Assembly (NCBI GenBank): GCA_900546575.1
Contig: URDM01000010.1
Span: forward strand, 1 to 52,789
DNA: 52,789 nt
From: an uncultured Prevotella sp.
GTDB lineage: Bacteria; Bacteroidota; Bacteroidia; Bacteroidales; Bacteroidaceae
Reading direction: 5' to 3'
The notes below the pieces were generated by a model. The model searched no databases, was not told the origin of the DNA, and saw only the letters and a list, made by a program, of their open reading frames with translations. The translations under genes were made by a program, and so were the position numbers. The stretch's first letter is position 1; every line of letters begins with the position of its first letter. Below are positions 49,914-52,789 of the stretch, piece after piece.

Positions 49914-50927
49914 TCAAAATTGAGATGGCTTATATAACATCTCATACTTTAACGAGCCACAATCAATGTACATATCATATTCCGCAATTCCTTTTTCTTG
50001 TGCTATATAATGCAAAGTTTTCTTGTGGATGTTTGAAATTCTCTCTCCATAATAGATTGCTTTAGGAACAATTTTCAGGCTTGTTGCACGAGAATGTGCG
50101 GCAGGTTGTTTCTCTGAATGAATAATACGCCATTCATTTTCATATTCCCACTGTGTGGATTTGTGAATAGCCATTTTCAAATGCGATAGTGAATCTATAT
50201 TTTTAACATCCAGCCCCAAGCTCTTTGCTATATACCATTGAATAAAACTATTTGCATCAAAGCGGTTATTATCATATATAACAGGCAAGATACAACAATT
50301 CATTTCTCCTTGTTCTAATAAGAACCTTAAATCATATTCCAATGCAAACCCTTCATGATTTTGGGCATAGTGACTCCACATTATAACAGAATCTATGCTT
50401 TCACTTAAACATGCTATTGTAGATACGACCTTTAATGTATCCCCCATTTTTAATAGGATTTCTTTCAATATGTTTTCCATTACAACACTAAAAAGAGCTA
50501 ATGTCAATGGATTTATGCCGTTACACGATATTACCTGTTTTTTTAAACCTGTCAAATTGTTTCTTCCGAAAAATTGGATTACACTTGGAGGAAATTCGAA
50601 ATCTTTAGTTTCAAGTATCTGTTTGAATTGTTCAAGAAATTCTTCTGTACAACAAGCTCTCATTTGCTCTTGAATATTATCCAAACTATAATAAACAAGA
50701 GTGTCATAGGGGTCATTAAACTTATCAGCAGTAACAGCATAAACCAGATCCTTGTCAAAAGCATCAAGGTTTAATGTTGAACAACTCCTATATCTATACA
50801 GTTTTTGTGGCAACATTGACATCAATGCTGCACTTATAGGATAGATTCGGGATTTTATGTCCTCTTGCTCAATTCCTTCAGGAATTATTGTGGATTCTAA
50901 CAATTTTGCAAATTCACTCCGAAGCAT
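49914..50927 (-). CDS. DUF2971 family protein, cargo gene
   Basis: Encodes 337 residues from ATG 50927 (MLRSEFAKLLES), chosen because a -7 box lies at 50948-50955. DUF2971 blocks are visible: KLYRYRSCSTLNLDAF, ADKFNDPYDTLVYYS, CLSESIDSVIMWSHYAQNHEGF and WEYENEWRIIHSEKQ. The family is of unknown function, often near defence or phage genes. The gene is strongly AT-rich compared with the integrase and HTH genes on either side, so it is probably a later insertion. It faces the integrase operon and ends 56 bp from its terminator. Confidence 0.82.
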   Translation of the reverse strand: MLRSEFAKLLESTIIPEGIEQEDIKSRIYPISAALMSMLPQKLYRYRSCSTLNLDAFDKDLVYAVTADKFNDPYDTLVYYSLDNIQEQMRACCTEEFLEQFKQILETKDFEFPPSVIQFFGRNNLTGLKKQVISCNGINPLTLALFSVVMENILKEILLKMGDTLKVVSTIACLSESIDSVIMWSHYAQNHEGFALEYDLRFLLEQGEMNCCILPVIYDNNRFDANSFIQWYIAKSLGLDVKNIDSLSHLKMAIHKSTQWEYENEWRIIHSEKQPAAHSRATSLKIVPKAIYYGERISNIHKKTLHYIAQEKGIAEYDMYIDCGSLKYEMLYKPSQF

Positions 50928-50947
50928 AATGGTATTCGTTTTAACCA

Positions 50948-50955
50948 CAAAGGTA
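50948..50955 (-). promoter_or_regulatory. -7 box of the DUF2971 gene
   Basis: TACCTTTG on the minus strand, 21 nt before ATG 50927 and 28 nt after the HTH gene stop. It supports a separate transcript. Confidence 0.55.
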
Positions 50956-50982
50956 CGCATTTTATTCCGGAATGTCAGGACA

Positions 50983-51288
50983 TTACTCCATCGGTTTGCG
51001 GTAATTCGCCTCCAGCAGTTCACGCAATCCCGATTCGGGGTAAAGCACCTTCCCGCCTAAAAGGATAAAGGGCAACACTCTGTTGTTACGGTATTCCTGC
51101 AAGGTACGGCGGCTCACACGGAGCAACTCCGCCACCTCCCTGTCCGTCAGGTAACGTTCCCCGTCCAGCGGTGGACGGTAGTTTTCCAAAAATGCAGAGA
51201 GCCATTTAGAGCCTTTGCGCATATTCTGCACCACGGTGGCAAGCGGCTCGTCCTCCAGTGTAAAAACATCGTTGTTCTCGTTCATCAT
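50983..51288 (-). CDS. Small HTH (excisionase/MerR-like) protein 1
   Basis: A 101-residue protein. The C-terminal winged HTH is RYLTDREVAELLRVSRRTL then QEYRNNRVLPFILLGGKVLY, the pattern of excisionase/HTH_17 proteins of Bacteroidetes elements. The N-terminal helix (about 5-35) is acidic. It probably acts in excision or regulation. It follows the HTH gene at 51319 by 30 bp on the same strand. A second Met at codon 2 may be the start. Confidence 0.8.
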   Translation of the reverse strand: MMNENNDVFTLEDEPLATVVQNMRKGSKWLSAFLENYRPPLDGERYLTDREVAELLRVSRRTLQEYRNNRVLPFILLGGKVLYPESGLRELLEANYRKPME

Positions 51289-51318
51289 AACTTTGGATTC
51301 AGTGGGTGAATAATAAGA

Positions 51319-51618
51319 TTACCTGCCGCCGGGATAGAGCGTACCGATAAGCGGAATCAGCCTCCTAACTTCTTCCGGCTTGTAATAGAACCTGCGGTTT
51401 ATCTGCGAGTAGCCGATAAGCCGCTTGTCGCGCAACGTCTGCAACGTGCGCGGGCTGATTCTCAACTGCCCGCAGACTTCCTCGCCCGTGAGCCATCTTT
51501 CCAACCGCCCGCCGTCGCTCTTGCGCCTCAGGGCGGCAACCTTCTCCGAGAGGGCGTTGAAGGACGCCACCATCATCTCGAAGGTCTTTTTCTCGATAGA
51601 TACAATTTCCATATTCAA
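51319..51618 (-). CDS. Small HTH (excisionase-like) protein 2
   Basis: A 99-residue protein. An N-terminal helix (about 5-35) is followed by RWLTGEEVCGQLRISPRTL then QTLRDKRLIGYSQINRRFYY, an excisionase-type HTH. It ends GTLYPGGR. It is the first gene of a minus pair divergent from two similar plus-strand genes. A -7 box is at 51637-51644. Confidence 0.8.
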   Translation of the reverse strand: MNMEIVSIEKKTFEMMVASFNALSEKVAALRRKSDGGRLERWLTGEEVCGQLRISPRTLQTLRDKRLIGYSQINRRFYYKPEEVRRLIPLIGTLYPGGR

Positions 51619-51636
51619 AACATTTCAGGTTTGCCG

Positions 51637-51644
51637 CAAAGGTA
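51637..51644 (-). promoter_or_regulatory. -7 box of the minus-strand HTH pair
   Basis: TACCTTTG on the minus strand, 19 nt before ATG 51618. This 200-bp divergent spacer (51619-51819) also serves the plus-strand HTH pair. Confidence 0.5.
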
Positions 51645-51819
51645 ACGCCATCCTCATGAACGCATATCGTTTCCCGCTGAAAGGCTGTATGTTGCGCCGT
51701 CTGTCCGGGTAATGGAGCCATTTCCAATAAAAATCTTACGTGAGACACGTAGTGAGCTGTTAAAGCCCCTTTTGTTTATTGCCGAATTTTGCCGCAGAAA
51801 CCAAAAGAAAGGACTGAAT

Positions 51820-52179
51820 ATGAAAGTAATAACGATGGAAAGTTCCGCTTTCACCGCATTGACGGAACAGATAGCCGAGATAGCGGCACACGTGCGTGCC
51901 GTTTCCGGCGAAAGAAAGGAAAAATCCGCAGACAGGTTGCTCACCACCCGTGAGGCGGCGCACCTGTTGAATGTGAGTACCCGCACCCTCCAGCGTATGC
52001 GTAACGAGCATCGCATCGGCTATGTAGTGCTGCGCGGCAAATGCCGCTACCGACAGTCTGAAATCGACCGCCTGCTTGCGGACTGCACCGTCATGGAAGA
52101 CGCGGCGACACCGACGGAACTGAAACGCAACCATACGCTACGCACGGGCGGCGGCAAACCCAAAAGAAGGAGGACGTGA
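51820..52179 (+). CDS. Small HTH (excisionase-like) protein 3
   Basis: Encodes 119 residues from ATG 51820 (MKVITMESSAFTAL); a start at 51712 would add 36 residues with no match to the family. The HTH is RLLTTREAAHLLNVSTRTL then QRMRNEHRIGYVVLRGKCRY. The tail is basic (GGGKPKRRRT). It is followed by a similar gene 3 bp after its stop. Confidence 0.8.
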   Translation: MKVITMESSAFTALTEQIAEIAAHVRAVSGERKEKSADRLLTTREAAHLLNVSTRTLQRMRNEHRIGYVVLRGKCRYRQSEIDRLLADCTVMEDAATPTELKRNHTLRTGGGKPKRRRT

Positions 52180-52182
52180 CAT

Positions 52183-52533
52183 ATGGAACTGCTTACCCGA
52201 AACAATTTTGAGAGCTGGATGCGGAAGCTGATGGAACGGCTCGACCGTCAGGACGAACTGCTGCTGTCCTTGCAGCCGTCCGGCAAAGCCCCGAACCCGA
52301 TGGAGCGTATCAGGATGTTCGACAACCAAGACCTCTGTATGCTGCTCCAGATAAGCAAGCGTACCCTGCAACGCTACCGCAGCATCGGCGCGTTGCCGTA
52401 CAAGACGCTCGGCAAAAAGACCTATTACAGCGAAGAGGACGTGCTGACGTTCCTTTCCGGACACGTAAAGGACTTCAAAAAGGAAGATATAGCCTTCTAC
52501 AAGGCTCGTATCCATAATTTCTTTCAAAAATAA
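52183..52533 (+). CDS. Small HTH (excisionase-like) protein 4
   Basis: A 116-residue protein with an N-terminal helix (about 5-30), the HTH block MFDNQDLCMLLQISKRTL then QRYRSIGALPYKTLGKKTYY, and a C-terminal tail with aromatic and basic residues (FYKARIHNFFQK). It is in an operon with the gene before it and the DUF3945-type gene after it. Its role is probably regulation of excision or mobilization. Confidence 0.8.
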   Translation: MELLTRNNFESWMRKLMERLDRQDELLLSLQPSGKAPNPMERIRMFDNQDLCMLLQISKRTLQRYRSIGALPYKTLGKKTYYSEEDVLTFLSGHVKDFKKEDIAFYKARIHNFFQK

Positions 52534-52553
52534 CCCATTAAAACATTTTTCAA

Positions 52554-52789
52554 ATGGCAAAGAAAAAAAGCGAAAAGGACGTGCTGATAGTCCGTGATGA
52601 GAAGACGGGCGAGATCAGCGTGGTAGCCGGGCTGGATGCCGACGGTTCCCCCAAGCGCACCCCCGCGAAAGCGGAGAACGCGCAGAGTTTCCTGCAATTC
52701 GACCGCCACGGCGACGTGCTGGACAACTTCTTCAAAAACTTCTTCCGGCAGTGCAAGGAACCCAGCCGCTTCGGTTTCTACCGTGTCGC
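52554..52789 (+). CDS. DUF3945-type element protein, cut by the window edge
   Basis: The first 78 residues are visible (MAKKKSEKDVLIVRDEKTG, then SFLQFDRHGDVLDNFFKNFF). This start is like the DUF3945/DUF4099 proteins that precede topoisomerase genes in Bacteroidetes conjugative elements. The Lys-rich start is typical. It starts 20 bp after the HTH gene stop. Only the N-terminus is present, so the call rests on the context and the start pattern. Confidence 0.6.
   Translation, partial: MAKKKSEKDVLIVRDEKTGEISVVAGLDADGSPKRTPAKAENAQSFLQFDRHGDVLDNFFKNFFRQCKEPSRFGFYRV

Larger units (their letters stand above)
47866..52789. mobile_element. Left end of an integrative element with IntDOT-type integrase
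   Basis: An IntDOT-like integrase, a RhuM-like gene, a cargo gene, four small HTH genes and a DUF3945-type gene in this order resemble the integration and regulation end of Bacteroidetes conjugative or mobilizable transposons. The left border is not certain: the proposed site is at 47866, and the right border is beyond the window. No tra genes are seen yet. Confidence 0.7.

Overview
The window looks like a chromosomal segment of a gut- or oral-type Bacteroidales, most likely Prevotella or a close relative. The evidence is a SusC/SusD pair, a secreted chondroitinase-type lyase, several -7 boxes of the Bacteroidetes form TAnnTTTG, almost no Shine-Dalgarno sequences, many AAA_14/DUF4143 ATPases, and the dapB-lepB-wbqC order. 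The genus is an inference from style, not from a marker gene. No rRNA, tRNA or complete insertion sequence was found.

Layout. 1-370 holds the last codons of an unknown gene and a low-complexity spacer. 369-6453: a PL8 polysaccharide lyase divergent from an outer-membrane porin, then a nucleoside-recognition membrane protein and a BamE-like/DUF4476 protein. 6683-17021: housekeeping genes (ruvB, the comM-like yifB, an NCS2 nucleobase permease) mixed with accessory genes (two DUF4143 ATPases, a RhuM-Fic fusion, a decayed DUF4160/DUF2442 pair). 17025-25777 (minus): a glycan-uptake locus in the order PCMD protein, BamA/TamA-like barrel, SusC, SusD, followed by a phosphoethanolamine transferase. 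26249-30941 (minus): a compact operon of acetyltransferase, parE and an S41 protease. 31230-35586 (minus): thioesterase, wbqC, a DUF559 nuclease inserted between wbqC and lepB, lepB, dapB. 36340-42296: a third DUF4143 ATPase, a GH2 beta-galactosidase and an M16 peptidase. 42577-47613 (minus): small membrane protein, flavodiiron protein, PfkB kinase, ybeY, coaD and an rRNA/tRNA-type methyltransferase. 47866-52789: the left end of an integrative element, with an IntDOT-type tyrosine recombinase, a RhuM-like protein, a DUF2971 cargo gene, four small HTH proteins and the start of a DUF3945-type gene cut by the window edge.

The most striking feature is the intergenic repeat load. There are at least five families: (1) five arrays of exactly 22-bp period built on the palindrome AAAAGGAGTCCTTTT; (2) six copies of a G-rich element of about 45 bp able to form a hairpin and a G-quadruplex; (3) short tandem heptamers or octamers placed just upstream of start codons and, in one case, inside a coding region; (4) MITE-like elements with TGTGTCAAAA ends; (5) single large perfect palindromes. 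One of the 22-bp arrays lies beside each of the three DUF4143 ATPase genes. A separate set of three palindromes spaced exactly 41 bp apart precedes one of those ATPases.

Functionally the segment combines host-glycan use (chondroitin/hyaluronan-type lyase, beta-galactosidase, Sus-type uptake), envelope maintenance and ordinary housekeeping with an incoming mobile element at the right.
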